From: Phytoseiulus persimilis
Lineage: Eukaryota; Arthropoda; Arachnida; Mesostigmata; Phytoseiidae
Direction: 5' to 3'
Assembly: GCA_037576195.1 (NCBI GenBank)
Contig: CM075101.1
Location: forward strand, 5,518,001 to 5,582,000
DNA: 64,000 nucleotides
The notes beneath the pieces were generated by a model. That model was not told where the DNA came from. It did not search any database and saw only the letters and a list, made by a program, of their open reading frames with translations. Position numbers and translations under genes: made by a program. Below are positions 33,601 to 48,600 of this stretch, piece by piece (the first letter of the stretch is position 1; every line of letters begins with the position of its first letter).

Positions 33601-36600
33601 CATCGAGTCCAGACATTCTTTTCCGAATCAAATTCGGTTCAATTCCATCTCGCCAAGGACTACGCTGGAATAAAGCTCCGCTCAAAAGGGTGTCATATTC
33701 TCACAGTCCTGATTTCGGTCTGTGCCTGATCAAGCGCTCTCCGCAGTGAATCTCATATCCCCCTCCCTGTTCTGTGGAGGGGATTCGAAAACCACGAAAT
33801 CTGTGTAAGCCAACCGTCAACGAAATCATCTGGGAATCGAAGCGGCTCTTTGGTGCCTTGAGGTGTAGTGCGTGGAGACCTCTGCTGTAAGTGGAGGATA
33901 CGCGCGTATCCAGCAAATGTCTAAAAGGCCTGTGAGAGATAGTTTATTGCAGCTAACGTCTTCGAAAGCCCGAATCCCGAACATCAAGATCAGCGACACA
34001 ATTGGGGTTCAGGGCGGAGGAATAGAGGAGGCACAGTCAGGCAGAGATTGATTTTGCAGAATTCCCCGACTCAAAGTCTATAACGCCACGACATTTCCGT
34101 CTCTATGTTTTCCTGCTCCGAGGATGGATGAGGGATCAAGGAGCTGCGTCAAACTCGGGTTGCAAGATAAGTGACGAAAGCAGTAGCAGTAACAACAGCA
34201 AGACGAGAAACGGGAACTCGCGAACCTGTCTAGGAACGTACGCTAGAAATCCCGCCGCGGATTGCTGCTGAAATTTTTCTATTAGCCAGGGATTGCCAAG
34301 ATGTTGCGTGAATCGACGTGTCCACGTACGCTGTGTACTTTGCGGTGATGCCGGGATGGATGTAGGACTTGGGAGATATTTAGACGCCGTTGATGCCAAG
34401 ATGACAGCCCGCCCCGGAACCTTGCCGTTGGCGAGGCTTCGTTAGTCAGGAGAAAAACGAGAATGGAGCCGGAGGGTTAGCAGCTCGCCGCCAGGGTTTC
34501 GCGACGCGTTGTAGCATCAGCCACTCAAACATTGCGGAATTCGACAAGCAGGGAGCCAGACTGCTCAGCAAGGATTCCGTTGACCCGAACACCGGCGAAG
34601 ACAGCACCGACAGGTCGAAAGGAACTTCGCTGATGGGTATAAGATGAGCGAAGGACGAGGGATTCGGCCACGGCAGGAGTTAAAACCCGCGTTCGAAGGC
34701 ATTCTCGCACCCGAGGAACAGGAAGTCTCTCCGCACCGAATTGCCAGGAAGTTTCTTCGGAGAGAGATGCGCGCAGTCGCCGCCATGAGCAGGAACACAA
34801 CACCACATCCAGGAAGCCCTCAACGTGTGCCGTTCGTCGAGCGGATCCAGCAGTTCGATGCATGAATTTCGGTCTTCGCGCATGATGTGCACTCCTTCCG
34901 ACAGCGCAATGGGGTAATCAGTCGAGGATTCAGTCCCGCCAGGAGTACCAAATAAAGGTGCGGAGTGAGAGTGTGCTTCAGTGGGGGGGTGAAACGATTG
35001 AAAACCACGTGATCGGTACTCCTGAACGGTTCATCTGCTCGCTCGGCTCTCGTCGCTGATTTAGGCTCGGCGAACTTCGTGTCAGTTGTAGAATCGGTGA
35101 CACTCCGAAACGGCTGGCGGCTGGCTGGCATGTCCGAAAGTTGAATCTTGACCGTTGGTGATCGGATCGCGTACCCAACGAGATCAAGGCGGGTCAGAGA
35201 GGACAATGTGATAACTCGTGTGACAGAATAAGTAAGGAAGGAGTGAATTGGAATGGCAGATTTAAAAAAAAAATGTGCAAGGTGGTGTCGAAGATCGAGT
35301 TGAACGGAGCTGATTGGACGCGGTGCGGTATGAGAGGAGGCAAAAAAAACTAGGAAAAAAAAAGAGAGAGGCAAAGGGAGTTGTTCTTAAAAGTGCCGAG
35401 GTTGTGAGCGGGGGGGAGTGAGCCGTGTTTGTGGTGCCATAGGAGTCGGCTTGCGTTATCAGCGAGAACAATCCAACTGTTCGGAGGACCGTTCGGAAAA
35501 TCTGTGCGCTGTGGGTTTCAGCGTGAGGTGTCGAAGTTGTGGTACACCGGCGTGGAGACCCTGACATCATCATCACTTGAACGGAGGCCAACGAAGGAAA
35601 TCTCAGCGCATCTCCATATTTTAGTAACGAACGCCTTCAACGAGTGTAAAGTACCTTGGCCGTGATAGGACTTCCGTTGTATCCTGCGTTTCGGCAATCT
35701 GGCAATCAGTTTGTCTGGCGGTCAGTCGTTCTGCCGAAATCTGCTTGGCTCGTCGTTGTCGTCATCGTCCGAGGTGGCGAAGCGGTGGTGACCTCGTTGA
35801 GGTGGCGTGGACAGGCCATCCACGGTGTATTGATTGTTGTTGTTGACCAACAAAATTTGCTACGGTTCCCGACTAGGCTGGACCGTTTCGGATTCTTAAG
35901 CTCTGTCGCCGAGGATCACAACACGCAAACGGAGGCTTCTGATGTCGTTCGTTGTACCAGAAGAACTCTTCTATCTAGTGACACGCATGAGTGACAGTCA
36001 TTCTGGAGCGTTTTCGGTTTCTAGTTTCTCGCTCGTCATCACTTCTTCCACTTCAATGTGACAATCGAGTGATATATGAGGGAAAACCGCGGAGTACGGC
36101 GCGATAGCTCCACTCGAACTTGCTGGCACCGTTGGTTTTGTGAGAGTATTCCAATTCAAATTCTCAATGCTCGCTCTGATCATCGTATGAAGTTGTCAAG
36201 ACCAACAGCTATGGGACTCAGATTCGGAGCTCATGTGCCGCCGAGGATGGCGCCGGATAGAGTAAACGTCAGAGTACCTCATCAAATGAACAGGGCGCCG
36301 GTTTCCTCGAACTCAAGAATCGGCTTGGAACCTGTTCCGGAAAAGTTTAAGGAAGGAAATCGTCCGTCACAACAGAGCAACCTCAAAAATTGAAAGCAGT
36401 TATCGAAAGACTACGCCTCTCACGCCGGGGCGTGATCGTTTCGGGATGTGGCGTTCCATTGTTAAAGCTGCATCACATCACTGTTCAGAATCTAGTCATA
36501 CGCTATCCCATTCAACGTTGAACTCGAGCTGCATTTCTTCCGGATCATCTGATAATCTGATCCTGTCCCCTTTCGAAAAATTTCACATGAGTTCGTTTCT

Positions 36601-39600
36601 GTGCAGGCCGGTTGTGAACCTCTTAGAAAAATTCTAGTTGACTGAGTTCCGAAGTAAACTATAGGTTGGGCACAACCCAATGAGAATTCAAGTATGTTTC
36701 CATCTTCTCCGCTCTATCTGAGATCTGTCCTGGACAAGGCATTCTAGGTACCAGTTCGGACACGAGACGAGGAACGGAGTACCTATGAGAAAAGTTCACG
36801 ATACCGTTCATGACTAGAATTTCAGACGACTTCGGTCATTTGATAGACTCGAAAGTCATCGACATTTGTTCTCTTCTGTTGAAGGTAATCGAGTATCAGG
36901 TTCATACGCGGAAAATTTTCCAGCGTTTTCCCGTAAGGAAAGTTTTGTCGCCGCGGTGATTGTTGTCCTTATTGCTTTTGGTTACGAAAGATATCATGGT
37001 GACTCTCGTGTCTATTTGAGACTCATTCCTCGAGCTTGGAACCCGCGTTCTGCTCATAATTTGTTCCCTTTCCCCCCCTCCAGTTCACATACTACATAAA
37101 AACGAGTTCATGGAGTCTATGATTCCTCGTGCATCACCACGGCGTAGACTGGCAAGCAATCGCTCACTCATATCGGATAGAGATGAAAGATACGTCTAGG
37201 TCTCGAGAGTGTCTCACTCCTCGAGGAATGGGGGCCCGGGGGCGAAATAACGCATGGACGACGTTGGGAGAACGCGGAAAGAGGGTTTCGGAAGATGATA
37301 TGGAGAGGCATTGTGTGCGAATCTCGGGCCAGTTGTAGACGATGGTCGAGTTGGCCAGGTACGATTGAGTACGGGTGTCAATTGAAAGTGTTGTCCATTT
37401 CTTCATAGCATTGGGTAATACAGTGGGACACTGTAAACTGAAGAATTCATGAATGGCTCGAAGTACTCACGGCCTGTGAGAGGGTGCAGAAGTGTCGCTG
37501 GATGAGCGGCTCCTGCCGAGACTTGCTGCATGCCCACTGCGCCCTGGTTGCTCTGCTTGGGTTTGGATACTTTCGTATTCGATTTAGCGAACTCAAGGCG
37601 AATCGTTTGGGGCAGGTCGGGATCGAAACGCACTCCTTGCTGTGGGACGGAGGACAACTGAGTTAGTTCAGCGTAAGAGTCAGCGCTCATCGATGAGCGG
37701 GCCACTCGACAGCGCGCAATCGAAGACAGGTATCTACAAGATTTAAGGAACGAAGTTCTGAGTTGGAGGAGAACCGAATCGGTCGAGACACGCTCAGGCA
37801 CGGCGACGACGACGGAGACGACGACCTCTCCTCGTAACGACGGGGAAACTGGTGCGCCTCAAGCGAAATCGTGGCAGCTTCATTCGTTGCTCGAGTTTCT
37901 CGGATCAAAAACGACTAATTGCATGAAACTGGGATTTGTCTGTGGACTCGAACAACACACGACAGCGGTTCCGATTGCTCGATGTATAGGATTTATATCC
38001 GACAAACCTTGCGGAACTCGAACTCACCTGCAGTTCTTGCTTGGCAGCTTCGGCGCCGGCCCTGGTCGAGAATGTGACGAATCCGACGGGCTGGAAAAAA
38101 ATACGCGAACAAACACATACGCATCGTAAGTGACTTTCTCGTCTAAATAGCTGGATCCACTTCATAATTTCAGTCGTATGAAATCCGCTAAGATTTTTGT
38201 CATCTTCGCGAATCGAGGAACTTATTGACCACGAGAAGACTTTGTTTGCGAATTCTTCTATAAATCTCTCGAACAGATCCCCTGTTTCTCAGGAACAGGA
38301 ACAGAAAACAGGAACTGCTTTTGGGCGGTTGAACGCTCCCGCCCTCCTACTCCCTGTTACCGAGATTCGCGCGCAGGGCCAGAACCAGCTACATGTCGAC
38401 AAGCGAGGAACCGTTCACTCACCGATGAGGTCTTTCCGTTTTTAGAGGTGACCTTCAGGAGTGATCCCTCGTATCCCTTGTATGCTCGGAACAAGAGGTA
38501 CAATTCGCGTGGTTTCGCGTCCATCGGGAGTCCTGACACGAAAAGAGTGCGGACCTGAAACAGAAAGAGAGGATCCGATGAAGGGCGGAGTGATTCCAAT
38601 TTACTCAGGTGAAGAATCGAAATTGAAACTGTGCGCAGAAAAGCTGACCTCATTCCCCCTTCTAAAGAGCTGCCGCTGGAATAACGTGGGTCACGACGAA
38701 GTCGGGGCAGATTCTTCCGATTCTCTCCTCAAATGCAATATTTACTCTTGCAGACATCTTTCGCTCCCTGAGCTCGGCCATGATCAACAGTATTCACTGT
38801 AGGGTGGGCTCGCAATTTGTAGCAATGCCTTTGTGAACATCATAAATATGGATTCTCTCCATATATTATGTACAACCCTTCGAATGACATTCGGTCGCGG
38901 GTTCTGCGTCATTTGACCCTCGTTGCCCCGTCGCTGCGGGACATGTCTGCAGTTGGGACGAGCGCGGCGATATTTCGTGGAGACACTCTCGTTGGGATGC
39001 CGTGATCGAAGTTCCGACCGGACAAAGGTTGAGATCACTCGGAGAAGCGACTCCAGGCGGTGCGGAAAGCTCTGATGAGCTCGAAAACGTTCCTTGAGCG
39101 CCTATTTCGAGGAAGAACCACGTTGGCGTCGGATTCGAAAGAACCTGCTCGCGAAATCTATCCCGAAGTTCACCCAGAACGAGGTTCAAACTCGAGGTTC
39201 ACCATGAATTGCGATTCTGGACTCTTGTCCTGATCCTGTCGCACTCGAAACTCAGAAAACCGGGAGAGGGAGTGTTTCTCCGAGCACTCGAACGTTGCGG
39301 AACTTTGATCGCGGGGTGATTTTTGGTCTTGTACCGGCTTTTAGTCGTAGGTGTGGCTCGGACGAGTGTTCGTGACCAAAGATGACACGCTATTGTACCG
39401 CTGTGTCGGCCGGCCCGACTCGTATTTTCATTCCACCGCCGTGTTCGCTACGATGTGTATCGAAATCAAAGATTCAGTCGTCGAGCAGCCGCTCGATGCA
39501 TATTCTTTTGGGAGCCTCACGACATTTTAGTCAAAGCTCAGCCATACCGGCCCGAACGAATGGAAAACGGGTCTGTCCTAAATGCCCGCAGCACTCAATG

Positions 39601-42600
39601 CGCACGTGGCTAGATGCATGGAACGCCATGGCGCCGAGCAATCTTGCTTTCGCATTCGAAGTGGAGCAATAGAAAACCTACGGAGCGCAGCAACCGTTGG
39701 AGAGAAACATCGGTGAGCGGAGGACGAAATCCATCGGGCGGTCCTCCCGGTCTTGTCATATGATACAATAGTTCGCCGATACGTATCCATGAACCGTTGT
39801 AAGGCAATCGTTATGTAATGGCTAGTTGTCGAGTCGCTGCTGAAATTGCTGTTGCTGTGCACTGCACCGAAGCTAGTCTGCCGTCAGGCTTCGCTTGTTC
39901 CAGCTGCTGCAGCCGAAACACGACAACTGAGCCTCCGCGGGACCGGCTCATAGGGATAGGAGCCGAGGGCGCGAATGGGTGAAGTGTATTTGACTGGAAT
40001 AGTCGGGTCGATAACTCTGATTCACTCCCAATATTTTTCCGCCAATCATTTTCACTCAACCGCCCCTGCAACACCCGATTCGTTCGCAGGCAGAGGAGCA
40101 GTTGCATCCCGATCTCCAAACGACATTGAGGAGCAACGGTCGCGATCGAAAAATACGGAGCGCGGACGGCAGCGGGCTCTTCGGTGGAGAAAGAGGCGGA
40201 AGTTTGCCATGGTCCGAAATCTCCAGCACATCCCGTTGCATCGGAGCGACTCTATATTGTGCCGCACGCATTCGCCGCTTGTGGACGTGGGGTCGAAGTC
40301 CTCTTTTTAATGTTGTGAGTTTTGGGTGAGCGAACTTCGCGTCTAGCCCGTCTCAACTCGGAAACTCTTTCCCGCACCAAGCTGATCGCTGCTCCCCTCG
40401 TGAACTGAATACTCCACGACACAATCAGATCTCGGAACACTTTGTCGGAGATCCTGGACATCAACTGTCAGACTCCCCATGCTGTTGAAAATCCTCCCCA
40501 AAATCCAGGTTTCTTCCGTTTGAGATCTGGATGGACTCTGTTCCCCTCCGGACTCCTGACCGCTCAACGGCCTGGTTCCCAGTGTTGTCGAAGGACCCTT
40601 TTCCGCCAGGCCCTTGTCAGCTCACGGCGGTGGCTCAGAGCGGGGCTTCCCGCATTCATTCTCGGTGGGCCTCTCATGTTTTCCGCCCTGCTCGAGTTCG
40701 CACCCTCTCCATTGAGACCCCGCTCCGCCCCTACCTCACTCCCTTCCGCAGTCAGGCTTCTTTTGTTTAACTAGGTGGTCGACGGGTCGGTTAGTTAGCT
40801 CTCCGCGCTAGCCTGCGAGTCATTTGAAGCCATCTTTGGAGCTTGGCGGCAGTGGTGGCTGTGCTTTCGTTACGTCCGGCTGAAAGTCTCTCTCTCTCTC
40901 TCTCCCTCCCTCCATCCATTCATGGACAATCCGACGAGCCCGCGGGCCGGTAGCGAACTGAACGGTTAGGCAAGCGTCTATAGCGAGCCGGCCAATTCGC
41001 CCGGCTGAAAAGCCGACAGCCAGGTAGGAACGTAAGTTGAGAGCCAGACGAGCGGCCCGCCAGCTCGAAGAACGAACCGCTCGGCCTACGAGCGAACAGC
41101 CAGGCTCGCGAGTGTGGGTCATTTAGTGCCGGCTATGTCGTGCTCGATCGATCTGGCGTTGCCATACCAACTGTACGAGAATCCTAGGGCGCCATGGAGA
41201 CCACGGCCGGGTCGATAAGACCGAACGACCAACCAGCGAACCGACCAGCTCGCCAGTCGTCCGTCTGTCCGGCGAGCCGATACACTCACGCACGCACGCG
41301 CACTCACGCTTACACGCATCCATACCGGCTCAATGACGTCCTGTACTATATCGTCTTGGGAACCGTTACTCGTGTCTGCCTTCGAGGCCTGATAGATTTC
41401 TCACTGTCGGACCCCGATGTCGCTAATCCGAAGCGGCCGATGTGCGGAACAGACGAAAGCTGGAGACAGACTGCAAGCTCACAACTCTTCCCAGTCATTC
41501 CTTCTTTCCCGCATAGATAGACTCACACCGGGCACGTTGAGGAATAAGCGAAGGGGTGAGGAATTCGTGGCCAGGTCGCCTTGCCGATCCGCTGATGTGA
41601 ATTGACACACGCAGAGAGCGTGCCGGGGCAGGAACGTCCCCGAGAGAAGCTGGTCACTTGATGCTATTACCGCACTCATTTCTAGTCGCTGCCGCTTGTT
41701 TACCCGCTCACAGAACTCGACCGATCGATGCCCGGGTCGATTCCGACGCTGCTGCCTCAGATACCGGAGCTGCTGCTGTTACACGGAACCATTGATGGCT
41801 TGATCGATTCCAAAATGCGAACCATTCAAACCAGCTAGTCATGGATGCTTTTCAAATCGCTATGGAGTCGAAAAAGTCGGCGCACGCACGGAAAAAACCC
41901 AACCGTCAGCGACGGCAGCTCCGAGGAGCGAGCGAGTCGACATATCGATCGGCGGATTCGAAATGCATGGTCGAAATGGATGGGAGAATCCTCACTCGGT
42001 GCCGCTTCTGAACCTCCGAGATGTTGATTTTGGCTGTACTCCTTGTGAGTTGACAACTGGTTGCTAAGAGGAACGCCGTATAGTGGGGGACCCCATGTAG
42101 ATAGATGAAGCGGCGGAATAGGGACGGGGGGCGGGCGCCTTCGATCAGAGAGGAGTTTGACTCAGTTTCACAAGCGATGAGAAGTGCGCATTTCAGAAAC
42201 GTCAATAATACTTCTATGGCAACTGGGAGCCAAACAGCATAACAAACAACCCTAGAGCATGACATCGCAACTCGCCAGTCGGAGTCGAGATCCGTTTTGC
42301 GTTGATCATCGACATTCGCGCTCGTCAGCGATAATCCATATGGAGGGCGTTCTGGTCCCGTCGACAAACCCTTTCCGCAAACCACGGATCAATAAATAAT
42401 CATGAAACCAGAGTGATGATTTCGAATGATGCGAGATGAAGGATTTCGAAGGAATATCGATCAGAATTCTCGATAGTTCCTACAAACGGATTCTCAGTTT
42501 TAACCCGAAATACGTAATTCGGCCAAGCGCGTTGCCGTATCGGTCTATTCCAACTTCCGTTCACGATAATTCGGGAAATTCACCCTCTTCTGACAGGTTT

Positions 42601-45600
42601 GCAGGGAGATTTCAGACGCTTCGTGCTTCGATGCTCTTGGCGGCCCCTTTTTCTTATTTCCTCGTTTTTCTCTATTTTTTCTTCGTCGGCCCCCATGGAC
42701 AACACTTTCTCAAATTCTCAGCCGCTTTCTGTTGTCCTGTCAAAAAAAGGCATTCGGTTCGATCCGACAACTCGGGCCAAGCGAGCAGACGGTCGGGCGG
42801 TCATGGGAGAAGTCGACGGCGTAAAAAAAAGTCAAAGCAGGGAAAAAGCCAGAGAAAAGGATGAAAACATTCCGGTGATCATTGGCTCATCATCATCATC
42901 AGCGCCATCATGATGACGACTATGAAGACGGCGATGACGACGTCAACCGAGCGGTTGGCCGACGGAGAAGAGAAGAACGAGGACTCGAAAAGTAAGTGCT
43001 GGCTCCGGTGTGGTGGCTTAGCACGGCGGTGCTTTTCCTCCCCATGCGAACAAACTCGCTTCCACTCAAACGCCGTACAATGGAATGGGAGGCGATCGCT
43101 AGCCTGCCTCGGATCGTCTCGGGATCGACGAACGGCAAGGCGAGCATCTGGCAAGTCCTCCCGGCGAGTGGGGTCGAGTCAAGCTGAATCGGAACGAATT
43201 CAGGATCGTGTCAAGTCCTGTGCTGCTGTACCACAGCCAGCAGCGAACGGTGAACTGGTTCCGGAACGACTCTGCGTAGAAAACCGTATTCTGTCACTCA
43301 CAATTAGTGGGGACCGCGGACCCTCCTCGATGGTTTGCCTTCCGCGAAAACCCTCGGAGGGCATCTTCTGATGAATGTCAATCGCGCAATCCGCTTGATC
43401 TTGCCATTCCGAGTAGGAATTGTCGAAAGATGCTCCCGAAGAGAGCGACTGTCAAATTGACCGGAGAAGCTATCCGTGATGTCAGCTCCAGGGACGATGT
43501 ACGCTGAGCCAGGTTGACGGAAAATGGGCGCACGTCTTGAGCTCGTGACACCAGAGACGTGTGCATTTCGCAGTCAGAGCGACAATGTCCGCTTCCCCGG
43601 AGCAGCGAGCGATACCCGCATAGCAGGGGCACCTTAAACTACATCAAGGAACCAGGAGACCATTCCGATATCAGATCCCGAGAGGATGTGGGTCGGAACA
43701 GTTACTCTCGACTCGACTCGAACGAAAGGGAAACTGGGATTGGAGACGGCGGTTACAAGAGCTCTCTCGTACAACCATCCTGCGAGGTGATCGTTACGGA
43801 CTCGAAAACATTCAGGAGCTCACGGAAAAGCGGATCCTGTGGTCGATATAAAATTCTGGGGTGAAGTCGACCCGAGGATGTCCCTCCTCGACATCGAAAA
43901 CCCTCTGTGCGTTTGGTGGGGACTCTTTTTCGAGGGGTCCTAGGAGAGCGTCCCCCAACCGATCCAGAGATGGTCGCAGACGTCCCAGCAGACGCCCTGA
44001 CATCCATCGTGTTCCACCCAGACACACGAGAAGCGACAGAGGAAGAGGGGAAGGGGGGGGGGGGATCGTCGGTGAAGGTTGTGTATGAACCCTTTGTCGA
44101 GACCGGCGGCAGCGGCAACAATCGGGCTCGCGAATAAATTTCACAACTTTGCCATAAGACCGACAATGTAACTTCATTCGCCTCCCACGCTCCTGTTTGT
44201 GGATCACGATTCGGTTGCCGGGCCTCCTTCCCGCCACGACCGGGCCAATCATAATACAAAGTTTTGCGTCGCGCCTTCCCAAAGGCGACAGCGAGGTGGC
44301 CTAGCGCTGAGAACCCCGAGTGTGGTCACCGGAACTCAGATTCCCCAAGGGGGAGGGGAGGGGAGCCGCCTTTGGTCCAACTCGAAAGTGGAGGAAATCA
44401 GAGCAGACTCGTTGATTGGGGAAAAAGAAGAGTTCGATGTTACCTCCACCAAAACCGCTCCCGGGCGGCTAACTGGCAGTCGACAAAATCGGAATTGACG
44501 TACGCTGGGTGAACGAACAACGCCGTCACTTTCAAGTCGTTTCCGACACTGACGCTTCCTTTTCCCCACCACGGGAAGGCCGACGAACAGGAGGTTTGAA
44601 CACGCAACTCAATTAGATCGATTCGGGCTGGTCATGTTACGATTCACCGCCACAGCCGGCACGCGCTCGGAGGATCTGATGATCGTGCCCTGATTGGTGA
44701 GAACCGATCGCTGGTGTGGTTTACCAAAACAATCGAGTATCGAGGAAAATGAGTGAGCTCGCTGAAAGCCGTGGCTGAACCTCGTTCGGAATGTTCAACA
44801 ACAAAGGGCATCTGCCTCGAGCAGGCAAGGGGCCCCGGAAACGACACTGCTGTTCTAGTGTTCCGCGACTGGACCCGACCGGACCGGACGTGTACCCCAA
44901 ACCGGCGAAGCAACCCGCCAGCGAGCTGCTGTCGTTGCCGCCTCCCAGAAAAGCGTCAGTCCGTCGGACAGACGAACAAACTCTGCTGTTAGACAGGATC
45001 GACACTGACTGAGGGGTGCCTCACTTGAGTCCGATGGCGCCATTCTTTTTTTTTCGTTCGTATTCGCCATCTCACTCACACGGACACTCGGATTACTCAC
45101 TCCGTGTCGCTATGTCGTCAGGGCTCCACGACGAGCATTGCTCTTACGGGACGTGACGTCGAACCCCAGCAATCCAGCGGCTGTGCTCGAGCGTCCTGCT
45201 CGGTCGCATTACGTTTTCGATTCGTGCCCAAGCACAACGGTTTCTCTCCGAGATTCGTCGGAACACGTCTGGCTCGATATGTGAATTTTTCAATCCTCGA
45301 CTTGTCGGACGACTGAAACGCGGAATACCTCTCGGATGGTATGTCGCCAGCTCTGGGAAATAATTATAGGTGTTCGTCCCATGGAAGTCGGTGTTTCGTC
45401 TGATTCAGGATTTATGCAACAAACCGGCTGACGACAGCATTCGGTGATTGAAAAGTCGACGCTTGGCTGCATGTTGTTGGCGACCGAATTTCCCGCTGAT
45501 TAATGGCTGGTTTGAGTGACGAGCGGCACCTGCAGTGGGACCCGCGGCGGAGCACGAGCTCTGTGGTCCCCGGTCGCAATTTTCTCGCCCCTACCGTCGC

Positions 45601-48600
45601 CGAAGAAGGGCGAACGAATGTATGGTTGCTCATGGTTCATGACCAATATGTCAACTCGTCACTTGTCGGAGCGGAGTTCGCTCGCTGATCTTCGGAAGTG
45701 TACTACTGCGTGTATTATTCAACAAGCGGCGAGTTACGTCTGCGAGCCTGTTGGGGAAGAGAAGTTCCCCGGCGAACCTGCACGCGAATTCGTCGTTCCG
45801 TTCCCCGTCGTCGGCGGCGATTTTTGTTATGCTGACGAGGCCGGGATTGTTCCTCTTTCCGAGAAGAAATGGGTTCCATCCGTAATTCACCAGATTCTTT
45901 CAGGAGAGCCTCTCGCAGTTATGCAAACTGCGCTGGTTTCGACGGGCAGCGTTCAGACGGTCTCCCGTAACGAGCACGCTCGGAAGTGGCACTGACGAAG
46001 TTCAGTGAAACTTGCAGGACCCGCAGAAGTCCCGATTTCGTGGGTGTTCCTCGAGACCGAATGCGCGGGGAACACGACGAAATCGCACAATGGCAACGCA
46101 ACCGAGACGGAAGAGAGACCAGCACTAATTATCATGATTATAATTCCCTATGTGGCGTCTAAGTACCGCAATCAAATTATCCTCTTGATCCATATTAAAC
46201 ACGCCGGCTGTTCGTCCGTTCATCTCTCGGCATGCGCGCAGAGGACAGCGCCTCATATTCGGCTGACGTATATGAACATAAACGCGAGACTCTCTCCGTG
46301 AACACTGCTGCCATATCGAAGCTGCAGCCCCTGCCGCAATTCGGGAAAGTTACGGAATTCTCCCGCGAGGTCGGCGATTGCGGGGACCGCGGAATTGAAA
46401 GATGAGTCCAAAAATCGAAGCTCGATCCATCATGATTATCCCGAACATTAAGTCCAACAGAGAGGCCGGGGCGGCGAGAGTGAAAACAGACGCTCCCTCG
46501 GTGAACGGCCGCGATGAACTTTGCTTCTCGTCGCTCGCTCCCAGTCTGGGTAGAAGTGATTCCACGTCGTCCGGGTTGGTTTCGAACACCCTCAGTGACT
46601 CTGCACGTTCGCCTGGGCCTGATTTTTGACTCTTTGCGCACTTCGACAGAGTGGCGGTATCCACCAGAGTGCCGACGCAGGATACGGAGCCGATGGCGGG
46701 ATACAAGAGGAACTTCAACCAAGTGCCCAGTCCGATGAACGGAGAGAGTTGGACGAGAACGAGATCCGAGGTCGGCGAACGAGTGTCCTAACAAGCGCAG
46801 AAGTCGCGGCTCATCACGAGGAGGACACCGCCCAGCACGGCCGCCACTAGACCCACGCGAGCCGGACTAGGGCTCGGCTGATAATTCCTTCCTTCCTCCC
46901 TTCCCCGTTTTTCCTCTTAGCTTTTTCCCGTCGTCGCCGGGGCCGATCCGCGCTCCCTCCCTCACTCTCATCCCGAACCGGCGGCACCGAGTGGATTTCC
47001 GGGGTTCCTGGATCTCCTGCTTGCTCAGCTTTTGGTCGCGTTTCGTTCATATGCAATGCGCTTTCGGAGATCCGTCAGTCGACCACTCTCATTCACTCTG
47101 TGAGGCTTTAATTTCTCATTTAAAATCCGGAGTTTGCCCTGCTCCTTGAGCAGGCTCATAGCGTGTGCATGTCGCACTCTTCCTTTCCCTCCTCTCCCCT
47201 TCTGACCCCTCTTCGTAGAACTCATGGCGGGAGGGACCCGATAAGCAAACGGCGGAAAAGCCCGACGACAAGGAACCGGCGCTTCCAAAATAGCTCGGAG
47301 CAGGCGGATGCGACACCGCACGTTCATTGACAGACAGATTCAAACCTGCTAGCGAGCCGCGGGCAAAAGATCCGGAGAAGCGTTTCAGTCATGAGTTCCT
47401 TCGTTACAACGAGCAGCGGAAACGTTCCGTATCCGATGGATTGATGGATGGCACGGTTGCGGCTCCAGTGGAGAGAAACTTGGAATACTTGTTTGATACT
47501 CGATGTATGCATCAATGAATAGACGGATGAATGGATGACCGACCGGTGGTCCGATGGGCGGCGGTCTGGGCCTGTGCGGCGTAGGTATAGATGCGAAACT
47601 CCACCCTGCGCACGCCTTAGTCCCTCTGGCGTATTGCCGCACGAAAGCTTCTTGGTCGTGGCTGCTCTCGGCTCTTTCCTCGCCCGTCGGGTCTCGATGG
47701 GAGGAGGGAGAAGGAGGAAGGAATGGCAGCGGCAGCGAGGGGGGAGGGGCGAGCCAAGTGGGGATAAACCAACGGGATCTCCCACGATCCGCACCCCGTT
47801 CCCTTCGTTGAGTTCTCGTTGAGCGTGTTCCTTGTTGTTACCTCACCGTCATCCCCTGCTCTATCCCAACGGTAACTTTCTGAGCCTCGTCGTAACGGCC
47901 AGAGACCCTGAATAAGAACTCGAACTAAATGCCAAAGCCAGGCGAGCTGATGAGCGGGCTGAGTGGCCCTACCAGCAAACGGGCTCCGGGAGTAAGCGGG
48001 CGGGCGGGTCGTCGGGAGGGCAGTCAAGCACGCTGCCGGGCTGGCCGACAGGAATAGATTCGCGCACCCGACGCGCTCAAAATATCCACACCCCACACAC
48101 AACGAACGACAAGCAGCACGAGAAGATACCTCCTCCTGCCCCTCCATACGAGCTATCCTGGATCCGCTGGTTCTCGCCGAGGACCGCAGCTCGGTACCCT
48201 GGGCTGGTCTGACGGTTAAAAATACCTCAACCCGAATTAGAAGTTTGCTGCGGCTGCACCACGACCAGCTTCGTAGGTGTGTTGTGAGAGTCCGCGGCGA
48301 ATATCGTCTTCGTCCGTGTTATCGTCTCGATTCGCGCTTTTATCTATTTACAAAGCCGTCGTGAACGTTCCGGTCGCGGCAGTGTCCGTGAGGATTCCCG
48401 TTCTCTCCATCATCTCGGCGATTCATGCGGTCAATAACAAACCACGGGTCCATCGAGAGTCGCGACTTTGCCACGGTCCAGTCATGCGGAGTGATTTGCA
48501 GATTCCATCGGTTTGGAAGTGAGCGCTCTCGCCTGAGTCCGCTCCCTTGACTGCTTGCGTCCAATACTCGCTCGGAGTCTGCTATTTTAGTATTTCCCCT

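Noticed and set aside
40343-40567. Minus frame considered as an alternative couch potato first exon or a LINE ORF1 fragment
   Set aside because: No donor in phase 0 that would join to the RRM exon was evident, and there is no recognisable ORF1 motif.
45516-45995. Plus-strand frame containing [12 protein letters not shown], resembling the YADD strand of reverse transcriptases
   Set aside because: The second catalytic Asp is Glu, no other polymerase motif occurs around it, and the surrounding frame has no retrotransposon features.
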